Shown here piece by piece: positions 55,901 to 61,668 of a stretch of DNA of 64,000 nt; position 1 is the first letter of the stretch, and the number at the start of each line of letters is the position of its first letter. The stretch lies in the NCBI GenBank assembly GCA_905147135.1, contig LR990048.1, positions 11,888,563-11,952,562 of the forward strand, read 5' to 3'. The notes under the pieces were generated by a model. That model was not told the origin of the DNA. It searched no databases and saw nothing but the letters and a program-made list of their open reading frames with translations. The DNA is from Blastobasis lacticolella. Lineage: Eukaryota; Arthropoda; Insecta; Lepidoptera; Blastobasidae. The translations under genes and the position numbers were made by a program.

Positions 55901-58900
55901 AGGTTCGCTTTTCGGCCTGTATTTTAATAAAGTAAGAATATGTATAAAATATTATTATTATTTATTATCTTTAGGGGGTACTTTTGTATAATTGAGTTTA
56001 GTTTTATTTTGTGTTAATTAGTTAAGATTTGTTTTTAGTTTTCTTTTGTTTAAATAAATAAATATTATTTTATCTTTGTCAAGCACAATTTACTGCTTAC
56101 TTCTGGCTTGGGGCTGGCTCTGTTTTTACTCGCCATAAATGTGTATTCCACTTAAAAGCCGTATTAGCAAATACGCACTACGTACCTACTACGGACACTA
56201 AAATAAAAATTAATTACTATTTTTTTGCATTTAGTTGTGGGCTAAGCAATAAAAAATCAGATAAGATCTAAGTCATTAAACGCCAATTAGCCAAAAATAG
56301 ACAAACTTCATAATATTTTATTTTAATTTGCCAAATGTAGGATTAAAATATATATCTTTGCTTAATATTAATACTTTGTTACGATCCCGAAGGAAATCTA
56401 TGACTGTCCATTTTTTTATTTAGTTATGTAGTTTTATCTCTAGTTTAAATTAGAGTTAGGTATTTTATTCAATAATTGGATAGTTATAAATTTTTTCGTG
56501 TAATTGAATTCTATTACCTTATAAATCATAAAATTACCTATTGAGTACTATTACCCATTATTTAAATGTATATTTAAAATTATTATCTTTTGATACGATA
56601 CACTAAACCAACGATTTTAATATAAAATACTTATAAAATGTTGTGTGTATTCGTGATAATAGTTCAGTCACGCATAATACATTCGAGTTGTACTACAGAA
56701 ATGTGGCCGGTGTTATGCAAGATGCACGCAGACATTAAAAATAACTGCAATACATACATGGAAGTTATATCGCATGCAAATATAAATGAACATTAGTCAC
56801 AGCGTTTTACCTTCTCCGAATTTGTGGTTTTATGGTTTTGAGAGGCCTCTGTTTGGTGGTAGTCACCCGATTTGGAGTGTTGATATATTTCGTTGTTTTT
56901 GGACCTTTCATCTGTTAGTATGGCCGTGTGGTATCCGGCAGAATAGAATAGCACCAACCTCTTATGCTCGTGGGTCGTAAAAGGCGACTAACGTTTTGGA
57001 GGCAAAAGATCTCAGTCTCTATAGACTGGAAAACGGGGAGGAGCGTTTTTCCTTGTTATTTTTACAACACTGCGATCTCCAACCCGCCTGCCAAGATTGG
57101 ATATTATGGTAATAACCTCCCCTACGTGGGAGAGACCCTAAGCCCTGCAGTGGACTGTTAGGGGCTGTGATGTTGATGATGGTTAGTATCACTTAGCAGC
57201 TGGATTAACTGTTACTTATATATAAATTCTACGAGCCTAATAATATAAATAAAACCATTAGAATTAGCGTCAAAATTAAAGATAAACAATTCAATTTCAT
57301 GTCGCTATCCACATGATATATTGAACGTTTTTGTGGTCGACGGTGAACCTGAAACTACAGGAAGTAGTGGAGATTACTTCGACAAGTAACCGAGAATATT
57401 ATGAAACCACGCTTGTCAGGCTGGTTAGAGATCACATTATCGAAAATACATAACAGGAAACTCATTTTCCGGTCTCGGTACGGAAGCTAGTCGTTTTGTA
57501 AAAACCCTCTTAGGTTTAAGGGTTTTACGAGGTGGCAATACTCTAGAGATATCCCTAGTGTTGCAAACGTCTATAGGCTACGGAACTGCTTACCATCATG
57601 CGGGCCTTACATTTGTTTGCCACCTTAGTCATCATCAACAGCTCATAACAAGCCACTGCTGGACTTGAGCATCCTCCACATTAGCTTAGGGTATGGCCGT
57701 AATTTCCACGCCAATATCAAAATCTACCCTTGCGGTACTCTACAACCAATAGCTTCTACTATTTAAGTGCGTTTAGCACCATACGCATTCGCCCACAAAG
57801 ATATTTTTTTTTGTCACATGCACGTCGCTGTACGGTAACCCAGCGTAAGCGCATGCAGACCTTAACACTGACACAATTTCGACACACAAACCGTCACGTG
57901 AACGCTATAAGCTGCCCATCGAAATCGATTCGAAACTCCATCACTGCTGTTACACAAGACCGGGAGTTAACGCATCGGCAAGGCGCAAGGCGCATGCGCC
58001 CGCCATATCAATCGCGGCCCGCATTCAGACGGAGTCAGGGTGACATTATGCAATAGGCTGCTTTATTGCCAACGGCCTTCAGGCCAATTTGGGTGAAATT
58101 TGCGTGGAATGGCTTGGGGGCCTCAGTGCAGTAGCGGGTGCAGGGTAGGGTACAAGAGCAACGATGGATCCCCATAGATGGAGTTTGGCAAGAGTCCGAT
58201 TGTAGGTAGAAAACTTATCAGTGATCAAGGCCTGAATCGTAGAAATGGAAGGAACTATCGAGCTACCGACATCCTCTTGCAGGGGATGTTCTAGACTAGA
58301 GTGTGAAGGACTAAAGAACTCCGAGAAATGTGCGAATCCAAAGAGGCCATCTGGGTACTGCGGCTGGCTAAATACAAATTGCAGTCAGGCAAATCCAGCT
58401 GCGGACTTGGACTTGGACATTTGGACTTTCCAAGTGCGGAAAAAGAAAAACCATAATCTTAACCTTGCTCATTTCTATGAGTGCGAAAATTTTTAACTAT
58501 ATTATTCAGTAAATACTCTACATATAAATCAAATTCCCAGGAAGTAATTGATTGAAATAATGCATATGATAATATAATATAAATGCATAATAATATGTTA
58601 AGCAACACTACGTTAGAAAATATGATACAAGAAGAACAAGCCTAAATAAAAATTTGCAATAAAACAAATACATAACGTTATTATGTTCCAGAGCTAACGC
58701 AGCGCATCGTTGCAAAACGTTATCGCTTCGAACGCGGAAGTTTACTGCACTCTGACCATATCCGTCATCTAATTAGCAGCTAATATATAAATCCAGCTTA
58801 AACTATGTAAAACCAAGCTCATTATTCAGGCAGATGCGACGATATGGTGGGATCGGCCATGTATCTCACATTGTACATTAAAGCCCTGTTTGTTGTCTTA

Positions 58901-60329
58901 AGTGTGATTGCAATAGGAGAATGATGAATGTGTGCCAGGGTAATTGCTCTATTCGACTATTTCAGTAAATTCCAAAGGAAGTTATGAGTAAGCTAGCTGT
59001 GTAATTTATATTTTTCATATTTACCTATTGTGGGTGGGTAAATGGATTTGTTGCCTAGTTTGGTGGGACACCCGTAAGTATCCTACAAGGCGGCAAACTA
59101 GAATCACCGTAGAAAATGAAATGGGCATCAGTGTTTTCCATTGTGTATTGTCAACACTATGTGAGATCTCGAACCCGCTGCCAATAAGGGTAGGCAAAGA
59201 CAAATAATTGTACGCGGTGTTGATATGACATGATAATTATGATGAACACCTGGGAATGAACTCAAGAACGACTAAAACTTGCAATGTTTTTTGTAATCTA
59301 TTTTAAGTTACTCGTCGGGCCAGTCACATATTTTACACCCACTCGTTCAACTTACGTTATCGGTTCGTCTTAAATGTCAAGTAAAATCGATAGTGCATTG
59401 AAACAGTGGCCATGAGCCAGGAAAGCTGGTTCACAGTTGGTTCATTCAATTACTTTTTGCCACCTAAGTGTTGGTAAAAACCACTTAATTTGTCACATTT
59501 GACTGCCTTGTGATGACTCTATTTTAGTAGGCTTTGTACTATTCTGGTAAAGGTACATATTACGTATACGGATTTGGAAGACAACGGCAGTTGTAAGTAA
59601 TGGTGACATTCCTGAATAATATTTAGCTCATTTTCATAACACAATATTGGCAAAAAGATCAGGAAGTCGAATATAGAGCGACAAAGGTAAACAACATTCT
59701 ATTTATGGATCGTTTGGTGATAAAATATTTAATAAGGAATTGTAGTGCGTAGACCACCGAGAACCAGGTTTAAGTTATTGTATTCCTAATTGTTAAAAAC
59801 GTATGTCGTACCGGTAAGCGTAAACTTGAAAATATGTTAATCATGATTGGATCTTTGTCAATAAATAATATTTTGTTAGCTAGGTGACAACAATGAAATT
59901 CATGAATAGAAATGACAAATATTACATAAAATGATAATTACAATAATTGTAATATGTAATTGATATTTAGGTATTTATAAAGTAAGTGAGGACACGAAAT
60001 GAGTCTATAGGTTCATCATGGTTAAACCTATAGGTTTTCTAGGATTTATTTTTAACTATGTTTAAAAACACTGTGCACAAAACACGTTGAACTTGCGATC
60101 GCAGATGGCATTGTCCTACATTCAGTAGACGATAGGAATTTGCAGCTCATTCGGCACTTAGCCGAGGACGCGACAAAGAGGTTTATGTTCTTTTATTGTA
60201 TTTAAATATTACGACAGACTACTGCGATAAAAATCCTTCCTAGCCGTAATATTGTTAAAACAATCGCATCAAGACGTAATCACTAAAAATAAGCTAGCAA
60301 ACAAAAACTCACGTATTAAAAGTTCCCAT
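4713..60329 (-). CDS. Secreted tandem heme-peroxidase-domain protein (whole gene, 24 coding exons)
   Basis: Coding exons on the minus strand, in order: 60329-60313, 32677-32513, 32098-31944, 26945-26779, 20854-20785, 18467-18338, 16612-16420, 15816-15679, 15157-14928, 14821-14696, 14304-14152, 13719-13544, 13028-12890, 12477-12206, 11526-11353, 10767-10591, 10235-10032, 9692-9450, 8405-8221, 7373-7105, 6742-6593, 6252-6106, 5469-5313, 4904-4713. All introns are GT-AG and all phases agree; the sum is 4029 bases, or 1342 residues plus stop. The protein has a signal peptide, an animal heme peroxidase domain (about 65-600) lacking heme-binding and catalytic residues, an RRKR site (622-625), a second peroxidase domain (about 690-1230) with Asp758, His759, Arg899, Glu902 and His1003 intact, and a cysteine-rich tail. 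Double-domain proteins of this length occur in insects (Drosophila CG10211 is the type I have in mind). It should act outside the cell or in the secretory pathway, oxidising substrates with hydrogen peroxide. Exon 1 is inferred; the rest is firm. Confidence 0.85.
5313..5469 (-). CDS. Peroxidase exon 23: start of cysteine-rich tail
   Basis: After the domain end ([17 protein letters not shown]) it encodes [15 protein letters not shown] and [13 protein letters not shown]. This pattern resembles a VWC-like module found after the peroxidase domain in related insect proteins. Acceptor CCCCAG, donor GTAAGT. Confidence 0.92.
5728..6015 (+). repeat. tRNA-derived SINE, family B, copy 1
   Basis: The head has a B box (GGGCTCGAAACCC). 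The body contains the hairpin CATTCAGGCGTCTGAATG and the segment CCCTGTTAACAGGGTCACGG shared with other family B copies. It lies in peroxidase intron 22, antisense to the gene. Confidence 0.8.
6106..6252 (-). CDS. Peroxidase exon 22: end of domain 2
   Basis: It continues FW-YEND with [20 protein letters not shown] and [20 protein letters not shown], the usual C-terminal part of the peroxidase fold. Confidence 0.95.
6593..6742 (-). CDS. Peroxidase exon 21: conserved GG block of domain 2
   Basis: It encodes [20 protein letters not shown] and [16 protein letters not shown]. The usual RKGDRFW reads RKCDRFW here, placing an extra cysteine in the block. Confidence 0.95.
7105..7373 (-). CDS. Peroxidase exon 20: QRARDHG helix of domain 2
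   Basis: It encodes [20 protein letters not shown] followed by NNYRALC, a textbook family motif, preceded by [17 protein letters not shown]. It ends with a split Arg codon. Confidence 0.96.
7838..7962 (+). repeat. Family B SINE, 3' part
   Basis: Only the tail is present: GGCAGTCGCTCCACTGTAAT, then CAAATCCTGGATCATGGTCA and CCCCGGGCC, ending AACGCCAAGATGATT. The tRNA-like head is missing. Confidence 0.8.
8080..8165 (+). repeat. Short interspersed repeat F, copy 1
   Basis: It shares GTGACAAACGAGCAGACAG, CCTGATGGTAAGTGGTA and GTCGCCCATAACATCTA with copies at 11738-11815 and, inverted, 32395-32485. Confidence 0.75.
8221..8405 (-). CDS. Peroxidase exon 19: proximal histidine of domain 2
   Basis: It encodes [16 protein letters not shown] with His1003 as the heme iron ligand. 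It then runs through [19 protein letters not shown] to FMS, ending in phase 0 before GTGAGT. The exon is GC-rich compared with the introns around it. Confidence 0.96.
8707..8967 (+). repeat. Interspersed repeat A, copy 1 (GAT tail)
   Basis: It starts GGCCGTGTGGTGTCCGGCAG and ends CAGTGGACTGTTATAGGCTG followed by a TGATGATGAT tail. This type of end is typical of lepidopteran non-LTR retrotransposon or SINE 3' ends. It is almost identical to the copy at 43906. Confidence 0.85.
9450..9692 (-). CDS. Peroxidase exon 18: catalytic Arg and heme Glu
   Basis: It starts [20 protein letters not shown] and goes on with EHNRI. Arg899 is the distal catalytic arginine and Glu902 the heme-ester glutamate. 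Further landmarks are VNPHWD and [12 protein letters not shown]. Confidence 0.96.
10032..10235 (-). CDS. Peroxidase exon 17: calcium loop of domain 2
   Basis: It encodes [20 protein letters not shown] with calcium ligands Thr837, Phe839, Asp841 and Ser843, then [20 protein letters not shown], leading into the GDGR motif of the next exon. Confidence 0.95.
10591..10767 (-). CDS. Peroxidase exon 16: domain 2, cysteine segment
   Basis: It encodes [20 protein letters not shown], then [20 protein letters not shown]. This is the standard stretch between distal site and calcium loop, with its cysteines kept. It has one N-glycosylation sequon (NVT). Confidence 0.94.
11353..11526 (-). CDS. Peroxidase exon 15: intact distal site of domain 2
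   Basis: It encodes [20 protein letters not shown] and then [15 protein letters not shown]. Asp758 (heme ester) and His759 (distal base) are both present. The following calcium-ligand position is Glu760 instead of Asp. Confidence 0.95.
11738..11815 (+). repeat. Short interspersed repeat F, copy 2
   Basis: It lies in peroxidase intron 14 and carries the same core as the copy at 8080. Confidence 0.75.
12206..12477 (-). CDS. Peroxidase exon 14: RRKR site and start of domain 2
   Basis: It begins [11 protein letters not shown], a consensus furin-type cleavage site (R622-R-K-R625 before Gln626). After about 60 residues it reaches [19 protein letters not shown] and [12 protein letters not shown], the opening of the second peroxidase domain. 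Confidence 0.93.
12555..12832 (-). repeat. Family B SINE, inverted full-length copy
   Basis: It reads from the tail (TTGGCGTTAATGTCCCGG) to the tRNA-like head, where GTGGGATTCGAACCCGGTAC is the inverted B box. It lies in peroxidase intron 13, in the same orientation as the gene. Confidence 0.82.
12890..13028 (-). CDS. Peroxidase exon 13: linker
   Basis: It continues the linker with [20 protein letters not shown] and ATNELLNS. The phase joins exons 12 and 14 without a break. The function of the linker is unknown. Confidence 0.87.
13111..13364 (+). repeat. Interspersed repeat A, copy 2
   Basis: It lies in peroxidase intron 12, is diverged in the middle, and ends with a long (GAT)n run. Confidence 0.85.
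13544..13719 (-). CDS. Peroxidase exon 12: linker, helical region
   Basis: It encodes a charged, likely helical stretch after domain 1 ([20 protein letters not shown], then [20 protein letters not shown]). A short Cys-His motif, AAQHCSQHN, lies near its start. No separate domain is recognised. Confidence 0.85.
14152..14304 (-). CDS. Peroxidase exon 11: end of domain 1
   Basis: It opens with [20 protein letters not shown], the family's end-of-domain signature, followed by [20 protein letters not shown]. This closes the first peroxidase domain. Confidence 0.93.
14452..14625 (-). mobile_element. Non-LTR retrotransposon 3' tail, inverted
   Basis: TATCATCATCATTATATCAA followed by CGCCCACTGCTGGGCATAGG is the reversed form of the common lepidopteran retrotransposon end, CCCAGCAGTGGG...GATGATGAT. 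It lies in peroxidase intron 10. Confidence 0.7.
14696..14821 (-). CDS. Peroxidase exon 10: domain 1, conserved GG block
   Basis: It encodes [20 protein letters not shown] followed by [13 protein letters not shown], matching the family block D(I/L)xLxxGGxxExP...GPTxxCI...QF. The exon ends with KKSDR, continuing to FWYEND in the next exon. Confidence 0.93.
14928..15157 (-). CDS. Peroxidase exon 9: domain 1, RTRDHG helix
   Basis: It encodes the [20 protein letters not shown] segment, matching the family's [15 protein letters not shown] motif but without the usual Asn residues. It ends in [10 protein letters not shown], the start of the next conserved block. Confidence 0.92.
15287..15450 (+). 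mobile_element. Non-LTR retrotransposon 3' tail
   Basis: A degraded GRPRTMD reading (from GRPKKRWID of reverse transcriptase C-termini) is followed by CCGGGATTGACCGCTAGGAT and a GACGATGATGAT tail. It lies in peroxidase intron 8. Confidence 0.65.
15679..15816 (-). CDS. Peroxidase exon 8: proximal histidine lost
   Basis: In the family this segment reads [11 protein letters not shown], with the last residue being the heme iron ligand. Here it reads [11 protein letters not shown], placing Ala339 at the ligand position. The exon is 138 bases with both splice sites intact. Confidence 0.9.
15873..16052 (+). mobile_element. Non-LTR retrotransposon 3' tail
   Basis: The same type as 15287, ending AGCAGAAGCCGGGATAAACG then CTAGGATGATGATGA. 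The translated end reads [12 protein letters not shown], typical of the end of such reverse transcriptases. Confidence 0.7.
16420..16612 (-). CDS. Peroxidase exon 7: domain 1, RxxD in place of RxxE
   Basis: It starts [20 protein letters not shown], where active enzymes have R-x-x-E and then LREHNR. An ungapped alignment keeps the distal Arg (Arg235) but replaces the heme-ester Glu by Asp238. It continues with LNPFWDD and [14 protein letters not shown], the usual domain landmarks. Confidence 0.92.
16667..16903 (+). repeat. Interspersed repeat A, copy 3
   Basis: It lies in peroxidase intron 6 and lacks the CTGCGATCTCCAACCCGCC segment in the middle. Confidence 0.85.
18033..18225 (+). mobile_element. 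Helitron-like non-autonomous fragment D, copy 1
   Basis: It starts near ATAGTATAAAATAAAGTTGC and ends GAAGTCGCGCCGGGTCCACT-AG followed by T. A CTAG end next to T, with a small hairpin just before it (CGCGA/TCGCG in the copy at 29578), fits Helitron 3' ends. It lies in peroxidase intron 6. Confidence 0.55.
18338..18467 (-). CDS. Peroxidase exon 6: calcium loop of domain 1
   Basis: It encodes [20 protein letters not shown], the conserved calcium-binding loop with Thr201, Phe203, Asp205 and Ser207 in place. It ends in LASCR with the last Arg codon split across the intron. Confidence 0.92.
19932..20334. mobile_element. Foldback or MITE-like element in intron 5
   Basis: About 54-base inverted arms face each other: TATGTCGCAGCCGGATGGTT at the left and AACCATTTGGCTGCGACATA at the right. 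The inner parts are also inverted (ACGGAGCTCCTTCATATATT against TGGAGGAGCTCCGT), so nearly the whole 400 bases can fold on itself. TA-rich ends suggest a TA target duplication. No coding region. Confidence 0.7.
20607..20671 (+). repeat. Interspersed repeat A, 3' fragment
   Basis: Only CCTCCCCTTTCGTGAGAGAG and CCTAAGTCCTGCAGTGGACTG remain. Confidence 0.75.
20785..20854 (-). CDS. Peroxidase exon 5: small cysteine-bearing exon of domain 1
   Basis: Seventy bases encode [20 protein letters not shown] and then CDF. This corresponds to the segment between the distal site and the calcium loop. The usual longer segment of about 50 residues here is shortened. Acceptor CTACAG, donor GTAAGT. Confidence 0.88.
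22500..22558. repeat. Long hairpin in intron 4
   Basis: The 25-base arm beginning CGTGAGACTTGGGTTAGATT pairs with the arm ending TCTGGCTCAAGTCTCACG, with three mismatches and a 9-base loop. Confidence 0.85.
24903..25054 (-). repeat. Interspersed repeat A, inverted and internally deleted
   Basis: The tail (ATCATCATCACAGCCCATAA) and the head (GCCGGACACCACACGG) are joined with the middle missing. Confidence 0.85.
26511..26736 (+). repeat. Interspersed repeat A, copy next to exon 4
   Basis: It ends only about 40 bases from peroxidase exon 4, on the donor side. Confidence 0.82.
26779..26945 (-). CDS. Peroxidase exon 4: degenerate distal heme motif
   Basis: A proline-rich start leads to [13 protein letters not shown]. 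In active family members this motif reads WGQF(L/I)DHD. Here the heme-linked Asp is Val157 and the distal His is Asp158; only the calcium-site Asp159 is kept. The reading frame and both splice sites are intact, so this is not a decayed exon. Confidence 0.93.
27030..27255 (+). repeat. Interspersed repeat ending in GCGGACGAAGTC
   Basis: The segment TTGTAATGGATAAACTCAAA through ACCGAATTTTACGCGGACGA is of a common lepidopteran repeat type. A related, diverged body lies at 33840-34055. The family is not named. Confidence 0.45.
27337..27366. repeat. Perfect 13-bp hairpin in intron 3
   Basis: GTTGGTCACTAAC, loop ACCG, then GTTAGTGACCAAC. Confidence 0.9.
28030..28347 (-). repeat. Family B SINE, inverted full-length copy
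   Basis: It contains the whole body including CATTCAGGCGTCTGAATG and the B box in GGGGTTCGAACCCGGTACTC. It lies in peroxidase intron 3. Confidence 0.82.
28836..29033 (-). mobile_element. Helitron-like fragment D, inverted copy
   Basis: It reads ACTAGTGGACCCGGCGCGAC at its left edge and the shared body up to the ATAGTAT-like start. Confidence 0.55.
29041..29227 (+). repeat. Interspersed repeat A, 5'-truncated copy
   Basis: It begins at TAATGTTTTCGAGGCAAAAG and abuts the end of a Helitron-like fragment. Confidence 0.83.
29578..29745 (+). mobile_element. Helitron-like fragment D, copy 3
   Basis: It has GTACGCGAACGAAGTCGCGC near its end; the terminal CTAG is altered to CTTG. It lies some 550 bases from an inverted copy. 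Confidence 0.52.
30808..31077 (+). repeat. Family B SINE, full-length copy
   Basis: The tRNA-like head has A-box-like CGAGTGGTTAATG and B box GGTTTGAATCCCACT. The body ends at AACACCTAGATGATT. Confidence 0.82.
31191..31595 (+). pseudogene. Decayed reading frame of unknown origin in intron 3
   Basis: The plus strand reads [20 protein letters not shown] and on to [20 protein letters not shown] to a stop at 31374-31376. Shifting by one base at the end, it continues [20 protein letters not shown], a stop (TAG), then [20 protein letters not shown] and [18 protein letters not shown]. It looks like one coding stretch with one frameshift and one stop. I do not recognise the family; an old transposon gene is the likeliest source. 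The opposite strand is also open over 31365-31568. Confidence 0.4.
31944..32098 (-). CDS. Peroxidase exon 3: start of domain 1
   Basis: It carries the hallmark opening of animal heme peroxidases: [11 protein letters not shown], then [21 protein letters not shown]. The cysteine pair flanking this region is kept. Acceptor CCACAG, donor GTATGT. Confidence 0.93.
32395..32485 (-). repeat. Short interspersed repeat F, copy 3
   Basis: An inverted copy in peroxidase intron 2, immediately next to exon 2. Confidence 0.75.
32513..32677 (-). CDS. Peroxidase exon 2: signal peptide core
   Basis: It encodes [18 protein letters not shown], a classic hydrophobic signal core, then a polar propeptide-like region ending near [10 protein letters not shown]. 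The acceptor is TTACAG and the donor GTAAGT. There is no in-frame ATG in the acceptor-side sequence, so the start must be in an upstream exon. Confidence 0.85.
36208..36345 (-). repeat. Family B SINE, inverted tail part
   Basis: It shares TTGTGCTCTCGCGTATGAGG and CAGATCAGGTAATTACA-like sequence with the full-length copies. Confidence 0.72.
36530..36742 (-). repeat. Family B SINE, inverted head part
   Basis: It contains GTGGGATTCGAACCCTGTAC and CGCAAGAGCATCGGTTAGTG. With 36208-36345 it may be one copy split by about 190 bases of other sequence. Confidence 0.78.
37145..37282 (-). repeat. Family B SINE, inverted tail part
   Basis: GGCGGTAATGTCCCGGTTGT and CCAGGATTAGGCAGATCAGA identify it. The sequence following it resembles that following 36345 (TCGTTATTCGC...CTAATATGGGATTCGAC), so this whole piece is locally duplicated. 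Confidence 0.75.
37868..37970 (+). mobile_element. Non-LTR retrotransposon 3' tail
   Basis: GAAAGCGGACCCTGGCAGAA and GATTTACCGCTCGGATGATGATA match the tail at 15873. Confidence 0.62.
38448..38656 (+). mobile_element. Helitron-like fragment D, copy 4
   Basis: Full-length, with CGCTTCCCGCCGTCTGTTCC near the start and GTCGCGTCGGGTCCACTAG at the end. Confidence 0.55.
42503..42648. mobile_element. MITE-like inverted-repeat element
   Basis: The arms GGCCTAGCACAAGT and ACTTGTGCTAGGGCC bound about 146 bases, and the inside is also partly self-complementary (CTCTCGCGCG against CTCTCGCGGCGCGAG). Confidence 0.6.
42916..43085 (+). repeat. Family B SINE, 3' part
   Basis: It begins near CCAATCTGGTCAGGCTCCCC and runs to the tail TTTACCCCAAGATGACTATT. 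Confidence 0.8.
43906..44167 (+). repeat. Interspersed repeat A, copy nearly identical to 8707-8967
   Basis: Full-length. The 66-residue reading frame inside it differs from that in the copy at 8707 at only about five positions, which points to recent spread. Confidence 0.85.
45113..45224 (+). mobile_element. Helitron-like fragment D, 3' part
   Basis: Only the last 110 bases are present, from the AACAATAGATAAGTG segment to GCACCGGGCCCACTAA. Confidence 0.5.
46692..46793. mobile_element. Short inverted-repeat element
   Basis: AGACGGGACTTATACGC faces GCGTGTAAGTCCCGTCT, 17-base arms with one mismatch, enclosing GGTGGGTGTAACCCGACCGA. Confidence 0.55.
47582..47825 (+). repeat. tRNA-derived SINE, family C, copy 2
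   Basis: Head GACGACCTGAGTGGTTCAGT with B box GGCTCGATTCCC, body CACCCATAACACAAGCTTTG, AT-rich tail. Confidence 0.8.
49328..49560. mobile_element. MITE-like element with about 48-base inverted arms
   Basis: AACTCGAAAACGGCTAGACC at the left mirrors GGTCCAGCCTTTTTCGAGTT at the right; the arms extend over TTTGAATAATTC. The centre holds a perfect hairpin, TATTTAAGGG-TTTG-CCCTTAAATA, at 49419-49442. Confidence 0.7.
50587..50750 (-). repeat. Family B SINE, inverted tail part
   Basis: GTCTTGGCGTTAATGTACCG to CTACTACTAGGG; the head is missing. Confidence 0.78.
51478..51517. repeat. Perfect 40-bp palindrome
   Basis: TTTAATGGAAGCTTAAAATA is followed at once by its exact reverse complement. There is no spacer. 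Confidence 0.95.
52664..52840 (+). mobile_element. Helitron-like fragment D, copy 6
   Basis: TATGTATGTGCGCTTAAATC through GTTGCGCCGGGTCCAATAG. Confidence 0.53.
53559..53817 (+). repeat. Interspersed repeat A, full-length copy
   Basis: It has the same head, middle and GATGATGAT tail as the copies at 8707 and 43906. Confidence 0.85.
55317..55354 (+). repeat. (GACAG)n-type microsatellite
   Basis: GGACAGGACAGGACAGGCC and then ACATGACAGGACAGGAC, a short imperfect tandem run. Confidence 0.8.
55866..55990 (+). repeat. tRNA-derived SINE, family C, broken copy
   Basis: GACCTGAGTGGTTCAATGTG and a shortened B-box region are visible. The rest is diverged. Confidence 0.5.
56922..57182 (+). repeat. Interspersed repeat A, full-length diverged copy
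   Basis: Head GGCCGTGTGGTATCCGGCAG, tail CAGTGGACTGTTAGGGGCTG then TGATGTTGATGAT. Confidence 0.83.
57630..57710 (-). mobile_element. Retrotransposon 3' tail, inverted fragment
   Basis: CATCATCAACAGCTCATAAC followed by AGCCACTGCTGGACTTGAGC resembles reversed 3' ends of lepidopteran non-LTR elements. Confidence 0.55.
59059..59243 (+). repeat. Interspersed repeat A, old copy
   Basis: Clearly diverged, but GGGCATCAGTGTTTTCCATT and the following ACACT...GATCTCGAACCCG are recognisable. Confidence 0.6.
60313..60329 (-). CDS. Peroxidase exon 1 (start codon), inferred
   Basis: Seventeen coding bases encode MGTFN plus the first two bases of a Thr codon, followed directly by the donor GTGAGT. Joined to exon 2 the phase is right and completes a signal peptide, [18 protein letters not shown]. 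The start context GACATGG has G at -3 and G at +4, a good Kozak match. A CpG-rich stretch lies just upstream. The risk is that so short an exon could fit by chance. Confidence 0.55.
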
Positions 60330-60790
60330 GTCGGCGTGCTGACAATAGACAACTGGATAAAAGTCACTCGATGAACATTTAATTAGTAACCAACAATAGA
60401 ACACTTCTAGTTTGGAAGTTTGAGTCACTGTTTCGAATGTAACCGTGTTGGGGGTGGCGCGGTGCGTTCGGAACGCTGCAACCGCGCTCGTGCGCTCGGC
60501 GGCCGGGGCGGAATGAGGCTGAGAGCGCCACGCCGCGACTGAGCGTAGACACTCCGCGCAGCCACCGACCGAGAGAGAAAGTTAAGTTATCAAACTTCGC
60601 GGTTACGTTCGACGATGACGCCGTCTTCCCGGCCGGTTGCGTATTCGGTGACAAAATTCAATTTTCGCGTCCCCGGTCTCTCGCGCTACTGACACGGTGA
60701 ACGTCCACGGGCCGAGTCCTACTTCGACCGTTCGGAAGTGCACTTTTGCTCTGTTTGCGCTTCTCATTCGGGGTGCCAATGAGAAAGTAC
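60330..60790 (-). promoter_or_regulatory. CpG-rich promoter and 5' UTR candidate of the peroxidase gene
   Basis: The stretch, especially 60440-60750, is rich in CpG and GC while both flanks are AT-rich. On the minus strand it contains an arthropod-type initiator TCAGT at 60538-60542, which would give a 5' UTR of about 210 bases before the ATG at 60329. The strand is inferred from exon 1; a bidirectional promoter cannot be excluded. Confidence 0.5.
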
Positions 60791-61668
60791 AACGTTTCTC
60801 GGTTTGTTTTGGCGATTATGTAAACTGCGACGCTGTTAAATTAAATTAAGCGCGATGATTTATTTTTGTGCCATTTATGGAGCGTGCTTAATTATTTCTC
60901 ACGTTGTTTTACGCACGTACGCCTCCGCTGTTTACTCGTAAAACAATTGCAAAAGCTGGGGCTTCGTTTGCGAGGCAAATACGCGCACCGCCTCGACTGC
61001 CTGGGTCAATAAGGAGCCGAAGCGAATGGTCACTAGATTAAGACCAGAAAATGATAAAGATTGACGTTCATGCCGCCATTAAATTGATTACCTATTGCGT
61101 AATGCGTTGGGTTAAATGTTTATTCGATTGTAAGCGGCGACCGTACTACTTTCACTTTGGCGAATAGTGGGTAGGTGGGTAAGAAAAGTCATGTGATGTC
61201 TGAAATCGTGCCGCAGCCGAGGCTGTGGGATTTTCCTTGCGAAACTCTAACTCTGAAGGCAATGTACGAAATATTTTAATTGCAGATTGTTCCACATTTT
61301 ACAATGGGAAGGCCAAGGCTTAATGTCATGTGATTGACTGCACAGCTAGTAAATGGTTGTAACAAGTTAAATTATTTTAATTTCAATATTAATTGGTACC
61401 AAATAAAAATGGATTGCGGTCTACAATAAAATTGACTATGAATATAAAAATTCTCTATAAAAATAGTTATTTCCAAAAACTTTACTTAAAATATAGTTAA
61501 ATACTAATAAAATAACCTACCCATCACTCAATTAGTGCCCTGACTCGATGTCTGTATCTTTGGTGAAGAAACTTCAGCTTGTTATCACATTGCCGCAGAT
61601 TTGCAGGCTACAAAGATTTTTCAACAGTAGCCATTTGACTACGATGATGATGAGTATCTATCATAAAA

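Larger units (their letters stand above)
32678..60312 (-). other. Peroxidase intron 1 (27.6 kb)
   Basis: This long stretch has no coding exon I can support on either strand. It holds SINE, Helitron-like and retrotransposon-tail copies listed separately, three inverted-repeat elements, a perfect palindrome at 51478-51517 and tRNA-like B-box remnants at 32955-33020 and 34140-34215. Long first introns often hold enhancers, but no specific site can be named from the sequence. Confidence 0.5.

Noticed and set aside
58245..58496. 83-residue frame with several cysteines
   Set aside because: It has no recognisable domain, no matching splice sites and no support from neighbours, so I do not call it a gene.
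4713..60329. Two separate peroxidase genes in tandem
   Set aside because: The linker exons 12-14 join the domains in frame with correct splice phases. There is no stop, signal peptide or promoter between them.
60379..60654. 91-residue minus-strand frame in the CpG-rich region
   Set aside because: It ends before exon 1 in another frame and has arbitrary composition. It is best seen as 5' UTR sequence.
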